Assembly: GCA_964002385.1 (NCBI GenBank) | Contig: CAXFFS010000032.1 | Span: 1 to 13,836, forward strand | From: AEGEAN-183 sp964002385 | GTDB taxonomy: Bacteria > Pseudomonadota > Gammaproteobacteria > Magnimaribacterales > Magnimaribacteraceae | Reading direction: 5' to 3' | Length of the DNA stretch: 13,836 bases | In this document: positions 7,202 through 13,836 of the stretch, one piece after another | How the letters are laid out: each line of letters starts with the position of its first letter | Numbering within the stretch: the first letter of the stretch is position 1 | Made by a program: the position numbers and the translations under genes | Notes under the pieces: model-generated | Told to the model about the DNA's origin: nothing | What the model saw: the letters and a program-made list of their open reading frames with translations, nothing else | The model's database searches: none

Positions 7202-8473
7202 CTATAGTTTTTTTAGTGTTTCTATAACTTGATCTAAACTAAGAGTTTCTTGAGATTCTTTTCCTCTCAGATTCTTAATTGAGATTGTATTATCCTTTAA
7301 CTCTTCTTCACCCACAATCAAAGCTATCTTTGATCCTGACTTGTCAGCTCTTTTGAACTGAGAATTAGCACTGGTAGCTTGCAAGTTTACCTTCAAATTG
7401 AGAGAAGGAATCTCTTTCCTAATCTTCTCGGCATTTAGTAGAGCATAAGAAATCGACTCTGAAGTTAAGCAGATAAAATTACAATCTAAATTATTAGTGC
7501 TGGGGCCATTACCTTCTGAGTTTTCTTTTATTAAAAGAACTAGTCTTTCTAAACCGATAGAAAAACCAGTTGCAGGACACTGTTTCCCGCCTAACTGCTC
7601 CACAAGGCCATCATACCTTCCTCCTCCACATACTGTGTCTTGAGCTCCTAAGTCCTTCGTCTTCCATTCAAATACTGTTTTGTTGTAATAATCTAGTCCT
7701 CTTACAAGCCTATCGTTTACTTCAAAATCAATATTTGACTGAGTAAGTAAATCTTTTAATTTATTAAAATGGTCTTCAGAATCAGAATCAAGATGATCTA
7801 GTATTGAAGGCACATCAGCTAACAAACCTTTTATTGCTTCAGATTTTGAATCTAAAATTCTAAGAGGATTTTCTTTTAGTTGCCTTTGAGAATCTTTATC
7901 CAAATCACTTGAAAATTCTTTAAAGAACTCATGTAAAAGGCTTTTATATTTTTTTCTTGTTTCTGAATTACCCAAGCTATTAATTTCAAGATTGACGTTG
8001 TTTCTTATACCTAGATCAGTCCATAGACTTCTAGCCAGCATCATTAGTTCAGCATCAGCAGTAGGATGATCTATACCAAAAACTTCAGCGCTGGCCTGGT
8101 GAAATTGTCTGGACCTACCTTTCTGGGGTCTTTCATACCTAAACATTGGCCCCATATACCAAAGTCGTGGTGAATCAACCCTTAATAGATCATTTTCTAT
8201 GCATGCTCTAACGCAGCCAGCTGTCCCTTCAGGCCTCAAAGAGATTCCGTCTCCGCCTCTATCTTCAAATGCGTACATTTCCTTTGAAACAATATCAGAG
8301 GAGTCTCCAACTGATCTTGCAAACAATTCTGTTTGTTCTACTATAGGAATCCTTATCTCTTCATAACCGTATGAGCTAAAGACTGAGCGAATACTTTTTT
8401 CCACAAGTTGCCATATTGCAACTTCTTTTGGAGTTACATCATTCATCCCTCTTATGGATTTGAATTTAGCCAT
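7202..8473 (-). CDS. hisS: Histidyl-tRNA synthetase
   Basis: Class II aminoacyl-tRNA synthetase that charges tRNA-His in the cytoplasm. At 423 aa it is essentially the same length as the E. coli enzyme. RGMNDVTP at 8-15 is the family N-terminus. RPEGTA lies at 80-85, motif 2 at 110-126 (MFRYERPQKGRSRQFHQ), the histidine-specific LVRGLDYY at 256-263, a glycine-rich GGGRYDGL near 283-290 and motif 3 GFSIGLERL at 303-311. The C-terminal ~100 residues form the anticodon-binding domain (FKRADKSGSKIALIVGEEEL). The ATG lies three bases after the ispG stop, with only a weak AAGA upstream, which suggests translational coupling. All catalytic motifs appear intact. Confidence 0.98.
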   Translation of the reverse strand: MAKFKSIRGMNDVTPKEVAIWQLVEKSIRSVFSSYGYEEIRIPIVEQTELFARSVGDSSDIVSKEMYAFEDRGGDGISLRPEGTAGCVRACIENDLLRVDSPRLWYMGPMFRYERPQKGRSRQFHQASAEVFGIDHPTADAELMMLARSLWTDLGIRNNVNLEINSLGNSETRKKYKSLLHEFFKEFSSDLDKDSQRQLKENPLRILDSKSEAIKGLLADVPSILDHLDSDSEDHFNKLKDLLTQSNIDFEVNDRLVRGLDYYNKTVFEWKTKDLGAQDTVCGGGRYDGLVEQLGGKQCPATGFSIGLERLVLLIKENSEGNGPSTNNLDCNFICLTSESISYALLNAEKIRKEIPSLNLKVNLQATSANSQFKRADKSGSKIALIVGEEELKDNTISIKNLRGKESQETLSLDQVIETLKKL

Positions 8474-8476
8474 TTC

Positions 8477-9592
8477 TTAATCTGATTTTGCGATAACAGT
8501 ATCCTGATTATCTTTTTGTTTGTTAATTTTTTCTCTAATTAGAGATTCTAAATGATCCACCAAATTATCATTATCTATCTTATGATCAGGCTTACCATCT
8601 ACATAAATTAAGTTTTTAGGTGAAGCACCAGTAACTCCGATTGAAACATGCTTAGATTCTCCAGGACCATTTACATAACATCCAATTACAGCTACATCTA
8701 AATCTTCAGAGACATCTTCTAGGCGGTTTTCTAGTTGATTCATAGTTCCTATGACATCAAAATTCATCCTCGAACAGCTAGGACATGCAATAAAGTTGAT
8801 TCCTCTAGATCTTAGTTTCAGACTTTTGAGTATATCGAAACCCACCTTTATTTCGTTCTCAGGCTCGGAAGCTAAAGAAATCCTGATGGTATCTCCTATG
8901 CCATCAAGTAATAAGGATCCTAGACCTACCGCAGATTTAACCGTACCAGATCTAAAGCCCCCAGCCTCTGTGATACCTAAATGAAGAGGTTGTTCTATTA
9001 GTTTTGAAATCTTTCTATAACTTTCCATAGTAAGAAAAACATCTGAAGCTTTTATACTCAGTTTAAAATTCTGGAAGTTGAGAGACTCTAAAATTTCAAC
9101 ATGATTTAGGGCAGACTCAACTAATGCATCCGCTGTTGGTTCCCCATATTTCTTCTGTAACTTCTTTTCAAGAGAACCTGCATTAACTCCTATTCTAATG
9201 GGAACCCCATAATCCTTAGCAGCAGAAACTACTTCTTCAACTTTTTCTCTTTTTCCAATGTTTCCTGGATTAATTCTCAAGCAATCTGCTCCATTCTTAA
9301 TTGCTCCTAATGCAAGTTTATGATCAAAATGTATATCAGCTATAAGGGGTAGTTGTGATTTTTTCTTTATCTTTTTAAAAGCTGCAAGAGAATCTTGATC
9401 AGGTACAGAAACCCTTACTAAGTCAGCTCCCGTTTCTTTAAGACTGTTAATTTGGGCTAGAGTAGACTTAACATCTCGAGTGTCAGTATTTGTCATACTT
9501 TGCACAGATATAGGTGCGCCACCGCCAATGGGAACGTTGCCAACCATTATTTGTTTAGATTTTCTTCTTTTAATTTGGCAAGGTAAATTCAC
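8477..9592 (-). CDS. ispG: 4-hydroxy-3-methylbut-2-enyl diphosphate synthase (IspG/GcpE)
   Basis: 4Fe-4S enzyme of the MEP isoprenoid pathway, converting methylerythritol cyclodiphosphate to HMBPP. The 371 aa sequence carries the three cluster cysteines Cys270 and Cys273 (ACPSC) and Cys305 (GCYVNGPGE), with Glu312 as the fourth ligand; these numbers equal those I recall for E. coli IspG. The N-terminus RRKSKQIMVGNVPIGGGAP aligns well with E. coli. The start is GTG (9590-9592), favoured by the alignment and by AAGGAAG five bases upstream (9598-9604). The first 23 bases overlap the end of rodZ. Position between rodZ and hisS is the normal one. As an Fe-S protein it is a client of the isc operon in the same window. 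Confidence 0.97.
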   Translation of the reverse strand: MNLPCQIKRRKSKQIMVGNVPIGGGAPISVQSMTNTDTRDVKSTLAQINSLKETGADLVRVSVPDQDSLAAFKKIKKKSQLPLIADIHFDHKLALGAIKNGADCLRINPGNIGKREKVEEVVSAAKDYGVPIRIGVNAGSLEKKLQKKYGEPTADALVESALNHVEILESLNFQNFKLSIKASDVFLTMESYRKISKLIEQPLHLGITEAGGFRSGTVKSAVGLGSLLLDGIGDTIRISLASEPENEIKVGFDILKSLKLRSRGINFIACPSCSRMNFDVIGTMNQLENRLEDVSEDLDVAVIGCYVNGPGESKHVSIGVTGASPKNLIYVDGKPDHKIDNDNLVDHLESLIREKINKQKDNQDTVIAKSD

Positions 9593-10439
9593 TACATCTT
9601 CCTTTTGGTAAGACCAAACAACTTACATTAGTTTTAACATTTGTGGTAGAGGCAAGACTAATTTTTGCTCCATTGTAAAACAACTGTACTCTTTTGCTGT
9701 TTCCTATAATTAACTTAAACGGACCTGCCCCTTCAATATAAATTGAAGAGCCAGCTTTGGCTAACTGGTATTCTAATATCCTATCTTTGTCCATTATCTC
9801 AATCCAACAATCTCCAGAGAAATTCATCTCTATTGTGTTAATTGCCTTAATTAGCTGGTCATTTACTTTTTCAATTACAACACTTGAGGCTTCTTTATCA
9901 GTAGAAAGTTCTGAAATAGTTAGGTTTGGAGGAATTGTTGAAGAAGTTTGTTCAAAATTTACTTCCTTTTTAACTTCTAGACCAGGTAAGTTCTCTTTGG
10001 TATCAGGTATTTCCTCCTCTATGTAGGTACTAATTTCTTTATTCTCTGAAGTTTCAGAGTTTCTTTCAGGTACAAAAATAATTAATAAAGCAATAACTAA
10101 AAGAATACTTGCATATAAGAATAAAAACTTCTGTTTTCTGCCTTTCTTATTATCTTTTTTTAAAAGGCTCTTTTCTTGCTTTCTTTTATCTTTTAAATAT
10201 CTTTCAAAAGCTGTTATTACTAGTTCTGGATCCAGATCTAATTTTTTTGCATAAGCTCTTAAGTATCCTCTTACATAAGCAGGTCCAGCCATGATAGAGA
10301 AGTTATTTTCCTCTAAAGCTTCTAGATATTTCTCAGGGATACCCAATTCAGAAGATAACTTTGTATATCTACGTCTTTTCTTCTTTCTTGCTTCTTTTAA
10401 AAGCTCTCCGGGGTAAATTCTTTTTTTCTCTTCGGTCAT
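9570..10439 (-). CDS. rodZ: RodZ-like cell-shape protein (HTH_25, one membrane helix, DUF4115-like C-terminus)
   Basis: Bitopic membrane protein; in the RodZ family the cytoplasmic helix-turn-helix domain binds MreB and connects it to the elongation machinery. From the chosen ATG (10437-10439) the protein has 289 aa. The HTH_25 domain is at about 10-80, with GELLKEARKKK, IPEKYLEALEENNF and GPAYVRGYLRAYAKKL. A basic linker leads to one membrane helix at 105-123, then an acidic periplasmic linker and a beta-rich C-terminal domain (about 203-289; SGDCWIEIMD, GPFKLIIGN). An in-frame start 13 codons upstream (10478) would overlap ndk by 26 bases and adds residues not typical of the family, so I reject it. 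AAGAGAG just upstream of 10439 can serve as ribosome binding site. It follows ndk after 13 bases; rlmN and pilF, usual here, are absent. Confidence 0.9.
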   Translation of the reverse strand: MTEEKKRIYPGELLKEARKKKRRRYTKLSSELGIPEKYLEALEENNFSIMAGPAYVRGYLRAYAKKLDLDPELVITAFERYLKDKRKQEKSLLKKDNKKGRKQKFLFLYASILLVIALLIIFVPERNSETSENKEISTYIEEEIPDTKENLPGLEVKKEVNFEQTSSTIPPNLTISELSTDKEASSVVIEKVNDQLIKAINTIEMNFSGDCWIEIMDKDRILEYQLAKAGSSIYIEGAGPFKLIIGNSKRVQLFYNGAKISLASTTNVKTNVSCLVLPKGRCSEFTLPN

Positions 10440-10452
10440 ATACTCTCTTAAC

Positions 10453-10857
10453 CTAATGCTCAGGAAAAAAGTAGGCAACCTCCCTTGCTGCTGACTCTAA
10501 TGAATCTGAACCATGAACGGCATTGGCGTCAATTGCCTCTGCAAAATCATGTCTAATTGTTCCTGGTTCTGCTTTTTTTGGGTTTGTATTACCCATCAAG
10601 GATCGATATTTGGATATAGCATTTAGGCCCTCCAGAATTTGAACTTGCACTGGCCCTGAAGTCATGAATTCAATTAATGCTTCAAAAAAAGGTTTTCCTT
10701 TGTGTTCAACATAAAATCCTTCAGCCTGGTCTCTCGTAAGAAGTAGTTCTTTTTTTAAAACAATGTTTAATCCTGAATCTTCAATTCTTGAACATATGTC
10801 TTCAGCATATCCTTTTTTAACTGCGTCAGGTTTAATTATTGATAAAGTATTTTGCAT
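10453..10857 (-). CDS. ndk: Nucleoside diphosphate kinase
   Basis: Transfers the terminal phosphate from ATP to other (d)NDPs by a phosphohistidine intermediate. The 134 aa protein is a few residues shorter than E. coli Ndk (143) at the C-terminus but complete in its motifs. SIIKPDAV near the N-terminus, GKPFFEALIEFMTSGP in the middle and NAVHGSDS with the catalytic His115 are all present; it ends with AREVAYFFPEH. The ATG is preceded by AAAGGA with six-base spacing (10864-10869), one of the better ribosome binding sites in the window. It is the first gene after the isc operon and has its own promoter candidate, so it probably heads the long operon that runs to the MFS gene. Confidence 0.98.
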   Translation of the reverse strand: MQNTLSIIKPDAVKKGYAEDICSRIEDSGLNIVLKKELLLTRDQAEGFYVEHKGKPFFEALIEFMTSGPVQVQILEGLNAISKYRSLMGNTNPKKAEPGTIRHDFAEAIDANAVHGSDSLESAAREVAYFFPEH

Positions 10858-10890
10858 CTATATTCCTTTAGTAAGAAGGTTTTGCGCGGC

Positions 10891-10920
10891 ATTATACTTA
10901 TTAAGTTGAAAAATAGTTAA
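10891..10920 (-). promoter_or_regulatory. Sigma70-type promoter for the ndk operon
   Basis: On the minus strand a perfect TATAAT (10891-10896) is preceded at 18 bases by TTAACT (10915-10920), a 4-of-6 match to TTGACA that touches the iscX stop. Immediately downstream is GCCGCGC, a G+C-rich discriminator that stands out in this AT-rich DNA. The predicted start near 10884 leaves a leader of about 26 bases before the ndk ATG. No terminator hairpin is visible between iscX and this promoter, so read-through from the isc operon is possible. Confidence 0.6.
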
Positions 10921-11111
10921 TCAAGTTCTTCTATCCAAGCCATTTGGATAGCTTCAAGAATTTTTTCATTAGACTTATTGTTTTCATCTTCAAAATTCTC
11001 TAATTCTGTAACCCATTTGTGTAGATCGGTAAAAAGAACATATCTAGGATCAACCTCAGGAAATTTTTCCATCAAGTCAATCGCTATATCATTTACATCT
11101 ATCCACTTCAT
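10917..11111 (-). CDS. iscX: Iron-sulphur cluster assembly protein IscX
   Basis: Small acidic protein of the Isc system that binds IscS and iron and is thought to tune the rate of cluster assembly. About 64 aa, matching E. coli IscX (66). Typical features are KWIDVNDI at the N-terminus, the central FPEVDPRYVLFTDLHKW, and SNEKILEAIQMAWIEELD at the end. The strand carries GTG-ATG in tandem (11114 and 11111); I chose the ATG, which lies seven bases after the fdx stop, but the GTG is only three bases away and cannot be excluded. It is the last gene of the isc operon, followed by the 59-base gap with the ndk promoter. Confidence 0.96.
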   Translation of the reverse strand: MKWIDVNDIAIDLMEKFPEVDPRYVLFTDLHKWVTELENFEDENNKSNEKILEAIQMAWIEELD

Positions 11112-11118
11112 CACAAAC

Positions 11119-11457
11119 TCAATTATTTTCTGAAACCATGTTTATGGTGTACTTTGGTAGTTCTATCTCTAAATCTTCTGTGCCAACTACTATTTGACAG
11201 CATAATCGGGATTCCGGCTCAAGACCCCAAGCTTTATCCAACATATCTTCCTCTGAATCTGAAGCATCTTCTAATGAATTAAAACCTTTTCTGACAACAA
11301 CGTGACAAGTTGTACATGCACAAGAAAGCTCGCAAGCATGTTCAATTGGAATGTCATGGTCTAAGAGGGTTTCACAAAGATCTTCTCCTGGGGAGATTTC
11401 CAATTCCTTTCCTTCTGGACAAATTTCTTCGTGAGGATATAGCTTTACTTTTGTCAT
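11119..11457 (-). CDS. fdx: Isc-type adrenodoxin-like [2Fe-2S] ferredoxin
   Basis: Electron carrier that supplies electrons for cluster assembly on IscU. The 112 aa protein has the 2Fe-2S ligands Cys42, Cys48, Cys51 and Cys87 (HACELSCACTTC and RLCCQ), with the same numbering as E. coli Fdx. The segment DMLDKAWGLEPESRL is the conserved family signature, and LPKYTINMV closes the domain. The start at 11455-11457 is fixed by alignment (MTKVKLYPHEE). No Shine-Dalgarno is visible: the 28 bases between the iscA stop and this ATG are nearly all T and C on the coding strand. In most relatives hscB and hscA occupy this junction; both are missing here. Confidence 0.97.
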   Translation of the reverse strand: MTKVKLYPHEEICPEGKELEISPGEDLCETLLDHDIPIEHACELSCACTTCHVVVRKGFNSLEDASDSEEDMLDKAWGLEPESRLCCQIVVGTEDLEIELPKYTINMVSENN

Positions 11458-11485
11458 TTTTAAAAATAAAAAAGAAAAAGAAAAA

Positions 11486-11842
11486 CTAATCTATTTCAAA
11501 GCTTTCACCGCAACCGCAGACAGCTTTCACATTTGGATTTAAAAATTTTACTTCTTCGTTTACGCCTTCAGAGACAAAATCTACGGTTGTACCTTTGAGA
11601 TAAGTAAAAGACTGTGGATCTATACAAACCCTTAAGTCTTCGCAGTTAAATACTAAGTCTTCCTCCTGAGCTTCTGCAATAAAGTCCATGGTATAGGTAT
11701 AACCAGAACAACCTGAAGCTTCTTCAACAGAAAACCTTATGCCCGCATCAGCCTCTTTTGATGAAAGACTATTTTTAAAGTGCTCGACAGCTGCACTCGA
11801 TAGAGTGAAGCCATTCGGATCAAAAGACTCTGCTTGACCCAT
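11486..11842 (-). CDS. iscA: A-type iron-sulphur carrier protein IscA
   Basis: A-type scaffold or carrier that passes clusters or iron to target proteins. The 118 aa protein contains the three conserved cysteines Cys45 (SGCSGY), Cys109 and Cys111 (CGCGESF), plus the family stretch FLNPNVKAVCGCGE. It resembles IscA more than ErpA in the region before the C-terminal cysteines (VDFVSEGVNEEVKF). The N-terminus is about 11 residues longer than E. coli IscA: MGQAESFDPNG comes before the FTLS that begins the conserved domain. The ATG lies four bases after the iscU stop in an A-rich stretch without a clear ribosome binding site, which suggests coupling to iscU. Confidence 0.95.
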   Translation of the reverse strand: MGQAESFDPNGFTLSSAAVEHFKNSLSSKEADAGIRFSVEEASGCSGYTYTMDFIAEAQEEDLVFNCEDLRVCIDPQSFTYLKGTTVDFVSEGVNEEVKFLNPNVKAVCGCGESFEID

Positions 11843-11846
11843 TTTT

Positions 11847-12251
11847 TTATATCTTGGTTTCGTAATCTTCTACAGCTTGTTTAATGCTGTCTTCAGCCAA
11901 TACAGAACAATGAATTTTGATTGGGGGTAAATCCAATGCTTCTGCTATGTCAACATTCTTTATATTTTTAGCTTCTTCTAAAGTTTTGCCTTTCAGCATA
12001 TCTACCAATTCACTAGAAGAGGCTATTGCAGACCCACAGCCGTAAGTTTTGAATTTTACATCTTTTATTACATGAGTATTGTCTTTAGACTCACATTTAA
12101 TCTGAAGCCTCATAACATCGCCACATGCTGGGGCTCCTACCATTCCTGTTCCTACATCACCCTCAGATGGATCCCATCTTCCAACGCTATTTTTTTCAGG
12201 TTCTTTTAAAGTTTTCTCAAACTTATCAATTACTTTCTTACTGTATGCCAT
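11847..12251 (-). CDS. iscU: Iron-sulphur cluster scaffold protein IscU
   Basis: Scaffold on which [2Fe-2S] clusters are built with sulphur from IscS. The 134 aa protein has the cluster and zinc-site residues Cys43, Asp45 (ACGD), Cys72 (YGCGSA), His114 and Cys115 (HCSVLAED). LPPIK at 108-112 corresponds to LPPVK, the site that the Hsp70 chaperone HscA recognises, although hscA is not in this operon. The N-terminus is unusual: the ENPRNVG segment common to IscU proteins is replaced by a version about six residues longer (EKTLKEPEKNSVG, 12-24). Cys53 is an additional cysteine not seen in E. coli IscU. The ATG follows a strong AAAGGAGA (12258-12265), 16 bases after iscS. Confidence 0.97.
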   Translation of the reverse strand: MAYSKKVIDKFEKTLKEPEKNSVGRWDPSEGDVGTGMVGAPACGDVMRLQIKCESKDNTHVIKDVKFKTYGCGSAIASSSELVDMLKGKTLEEAKNIKNVDIAEALDLPPIKIHCSVLAEDSIKQAVEDYETKI

Positions 12252-12267
12252 TATTTGTCTCCTTTAA

Positions 12268-13482
12268 TTAATGTTGAACCCATTCTACTTTATCTAAATC
12301 CACTCCATCCTTAAACATGTCCCAAAGGGGTGAGAGTTCTCTTAGCTGCATAACCGATTCCTTTACTAGATTGATCGTATAATCAATCTCTTCTTCAGTT
12401 GTAAACCTTCCTATAGCAAACCTAATAGAACTGTGAGCCAATTCATCTTTTAAGCCTAAGGCTCGCAATACATATGAAGGTTCAAGACTAGCTGAGGTGC
12501 AAGCTGACCCTGAAGATACTGCCACATCCTTTAACGCCATGATTAAAGATTCACCTTCAACATGGTTGAAACTTACATTCAAAAACCCTGCAACCCTATC
12601 ATCGATATGACCATTAAGATAAACCTCTTCTATGTCTTTTAGCCCTTCCCAAAACTTATCTCGTAAAGATTTAACCCTTAGATTGTCTGAGTCCATCTCT
12701 TCGTTAGCTAGCCTGAAAGCTTCTCCCATTCCAACTATTTGGTGGGTTGGAAGAGTACCTGATCTCATCCCTCTTTCATGACCACCCCCATGAATCATTG
12801 CTTCTAATCTTACTCTTGGCTTTCTTCTTACAAAGAGGGCACCAACACCCTTGGGTCCATAAGTCTTATGTGCAGAAAAAGACATTAGGTCAATTTTTAG
12901 AGAAGCCAAATCAATAGGCACCTTGCCTGTGCTTTGTGCTGCATCAACATGAAAAACTATTCCTTTTTCTCTGGTAATTTCGCCCAGCTCGGCTATATCG
13001 TTGATAACACCAATTTCATTATTAACATGCATTAATGAAACCAAAATTGTTTCATCCTTAATGTTTTTTATTAACTCTTCTGAAGTAATTATTCCTGAAC
13101 TATCAGGATCTAAATAAGTCACTTCAAAACCCTCTCTTTCAAGTTGTCTACAGCTGTCTAGAACGGCTTTGTGCTCAATTTTAGAAGTAATAATATGGTT
13201 TCCTTTTTTTCTATAAAACCTAGCAGCCCCTTTAATGGCTAAATTATCAGATTCAGTAGCTCCAGAAGTCCAAATTATTTCTCTGTGATCGCAATTTACC
13301 AAAGAAGCTACATTTGCCCTTGCTTCTTCTACAGCTTTTTCAGCTTTCCAACCAAATTCATGAGATCTTGAAGCTGGATTACCATAATTGCCTTCCAAAG
13401 AAAGGCATTCTTGCATTTTAGTCACAACTCTTGGATCTGTAGGTGTGGTAGAAGCGTAATCAAGGTAAATTGGTAATTTCAT
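12268..13482 (-). CDS. iscS: Cysteine desulphurase IscS
   Basis: PLP enzyme that takes sulphur from cysteine and delivers it as persulphide to IscU and to tRNA thiolation. From the chosen ATG (13480-13482) the protein is 404 aa, the same as E. coli IscS, with the PLP lysine at Lys206 (SAHKTYGPKG) and the mobile-loop cysteine at Cys328 (SGSACTSASLEPS), also identical in number. TSGATESDNLAIKGAA, MHVNNEIG and GGGHERGMRSGTLP are family signatures, and the C-terminus SPLWDMFKDGVDLDKVEW is retained. An in-frame TTG three codons upstream (13491) would overlap iscR; the ATG has AGG nine bases before it and aligns with MKLPIYLDY of E. coli, so it is preferred. It begins five bases after iscR. Confidence 0.98.
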   Translation of the reverse strand: MKLPIYLDYASTTPTDPRVVTKMQECLSLEGNYGNPASRSHEFGWKAEKAVEEARANVASLVNCDHREIIWTSGATESDNLAIKGAARFYRKKGNHIITSKIEHKAVLDSCRQLEREGFEVTYLDPDSSGIITSEELIKNIKDETILVSLMHVNNEIGVINDIAELGEITREKGIVFHVDAAQSTGKVPIDLASLKIDLMSFSAHKTYGPKGVGALFVRRKPRVRLEAMIHGGGHERGMRSGTLPTHQIVGMGEAFRLANEEMDSDNLRVKSLRDKFWEGLKDIEEVYLNGHIDDRVAGFLNVSFNHVEGESLIMALKDVAVSSGSACTSASLEPSYVLRALGLKDELAHSSIRFAIGRFTTEEEIDYTINLVKESVMQLRELSPLWDMFKDGVDLDKVEWVQH

Positions 13483-13487
13483 TTCGT

Positions 13488-13836
13488 TCAACCTGTAACT
13501 ATTAAATCTTTAAGCTTTCTGTCTAGAGAAGACCTTTTATTTGTAATTACATCTTCTAAAGATTTATTAATTAAGAAATTATCTACTTGGCTGTTCAATT
13601 CTGACCACAAATTATGTGCTAGACATCTAGTTCCAGCATGACAATCAGCAGTGCCTCCACATTGAGTTGCATCCATAGCACCCTCTACCGAAGCTACCAC
13701 TTCCGAAACATTTATTTCTGAACTGTGTCGAGATAACCTGTATCCTCCAGTAGGTCCCCTGGCAGCCTCTACAATGCCTGCCTTTCTTAAGTTTCTAAAT
13801 AATTGTTCCAGGTAAGAAATAGGCATATCTTGTCTA
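13488..13836 (-). CDS. iscR: Rrf2-family Fe-S cluster regulator IscR (partial, N-terminus cut by window edge)
   Basis: Transcription repressor of the isc operon that binds a [2Fe-2S] cluster and represses when cluster supply is sufficient. The frame stays open to the right edge (RQDMPISYLEQLF), so the ATG at 13826 is internal and about 45 N-terminal residues, with most of the DNA-binding helices, lie outside the window. Visible are the wing region GPTGGYRLSR and the cluster motif C-x5-C-x5-C-x2-H (QCGGTADCHAGTRCLAHNLW), the E. coli IscR pattern. The C-terminus is short and ends in RKLKDLIVTG. The isc promoter and IscR binding sites would be beyond the right edge. iscS follows after five bases. 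Confidence 0.95.
   Translation of the reverse strand, partial: RQDMPISYLEQLFRNLRKAGIVEAARGPTGGYRLSRHSSEINVSEVVASVEGAMDATQCGGTADCHAGTRCLAHNLWSELNSQVDNFLINKSLEDVITNKRSSLDRKLKDLIVTG

Noticed and set aside
10440..10478. Upstream start for rodZ adding 13 residues
   Set aside because: It would overlap ndk by 26 bases, and the extra residues do not resemble the family N-terminus; the ATG at 10439 fits better.
13483..13491. TTG start for iscS adding three residues
   Set aside because: The ATG at 13482 gives the exact E. coli length and residue numbering and has a ribosome binding site at good spacing.
1..13836. tRNA, rRNA, CRISPR, insertion sequence, prophage or defence genes
   Set aside because: Coding sequence fills the window, the largest gap is 63 bases, and I saw no direct repeat arrays, transposase motifs or terminal inverted repeats.

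Overview
This window is a compact, AT-rich piece of a gammaproteobacterial chromosome. Every supported gene lies on the minus strand, so transcription runs from the high-coordinate end to the low-coordinate end. The gene order iscR-iscS-iscU-iscA-fdx-iscX-ndk-rodZ-ispG-hisS-yfgM-bamB-der is the order I know from Pseudomonas-type Gammaproteobacteria, with four genes missing (hscB, hscA, rlmN, pilF). Low G+C, gaps of 1-60 bases and missing neighbours suggest a streamlined, perhaps marine (SAR86-like) genome. The lineage is an inference from gene order and base composition only.

Reading in the direction of transcription: (1) 13836-10917 is an Isc iron-sulphur cluster operon: iscR (start cut by the window edge), iscS, iscU, iscA, fdx, iscX. 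The hscB-hscA chaperone pair normally found between iscA and fdx is absent; a 28-base pyrimidine-rich gap sits there instead. (2) 10916-10858 holds a good promoter candidate for ndk. (3) 10857-577 looks like one long operon: ndk, a rodZ-like gene, ispG, hisS, yfgM, bamB, der, an oligopeptidase B with a signal peptide, and an MFS transporter. Junctions here are 23- and 1-base overlaps or gaps of 1-42 bases. (4) 576-1 carries sdhC and the first 40 codons of sdhD, the membrane anchor of succinate dehydrogenase, continuing off the left edge.

Functionally, region 1 makes Fe-S clusters. IspG is a 4Fe-4S enzyme and succinate dehydrogenase also needs Fe-S clusters, so part of the downstream content consists of clients. 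The rest is housekeeping: nucleotide balance (Ndk), cell shape (RodZ), isoprenoids (IspG), translation (HisS), envelope biogenesis (YfgM, BamB), ribosome assembly (Der), peptide turnover and small-molecule transport.

I see no defence island, CRISPR, prophage, insertion sequence, rRNA or tRNA; no gap exceeds 63 bases. The points worth a second look are the MFS gene with no usual start codon before its first membrane helix, the Isc operon without hscBA whose IscU keeps the chaperone-binding motif, an IscU with a remodelled N-terminus, and an apparently exported oligopeptidase B.
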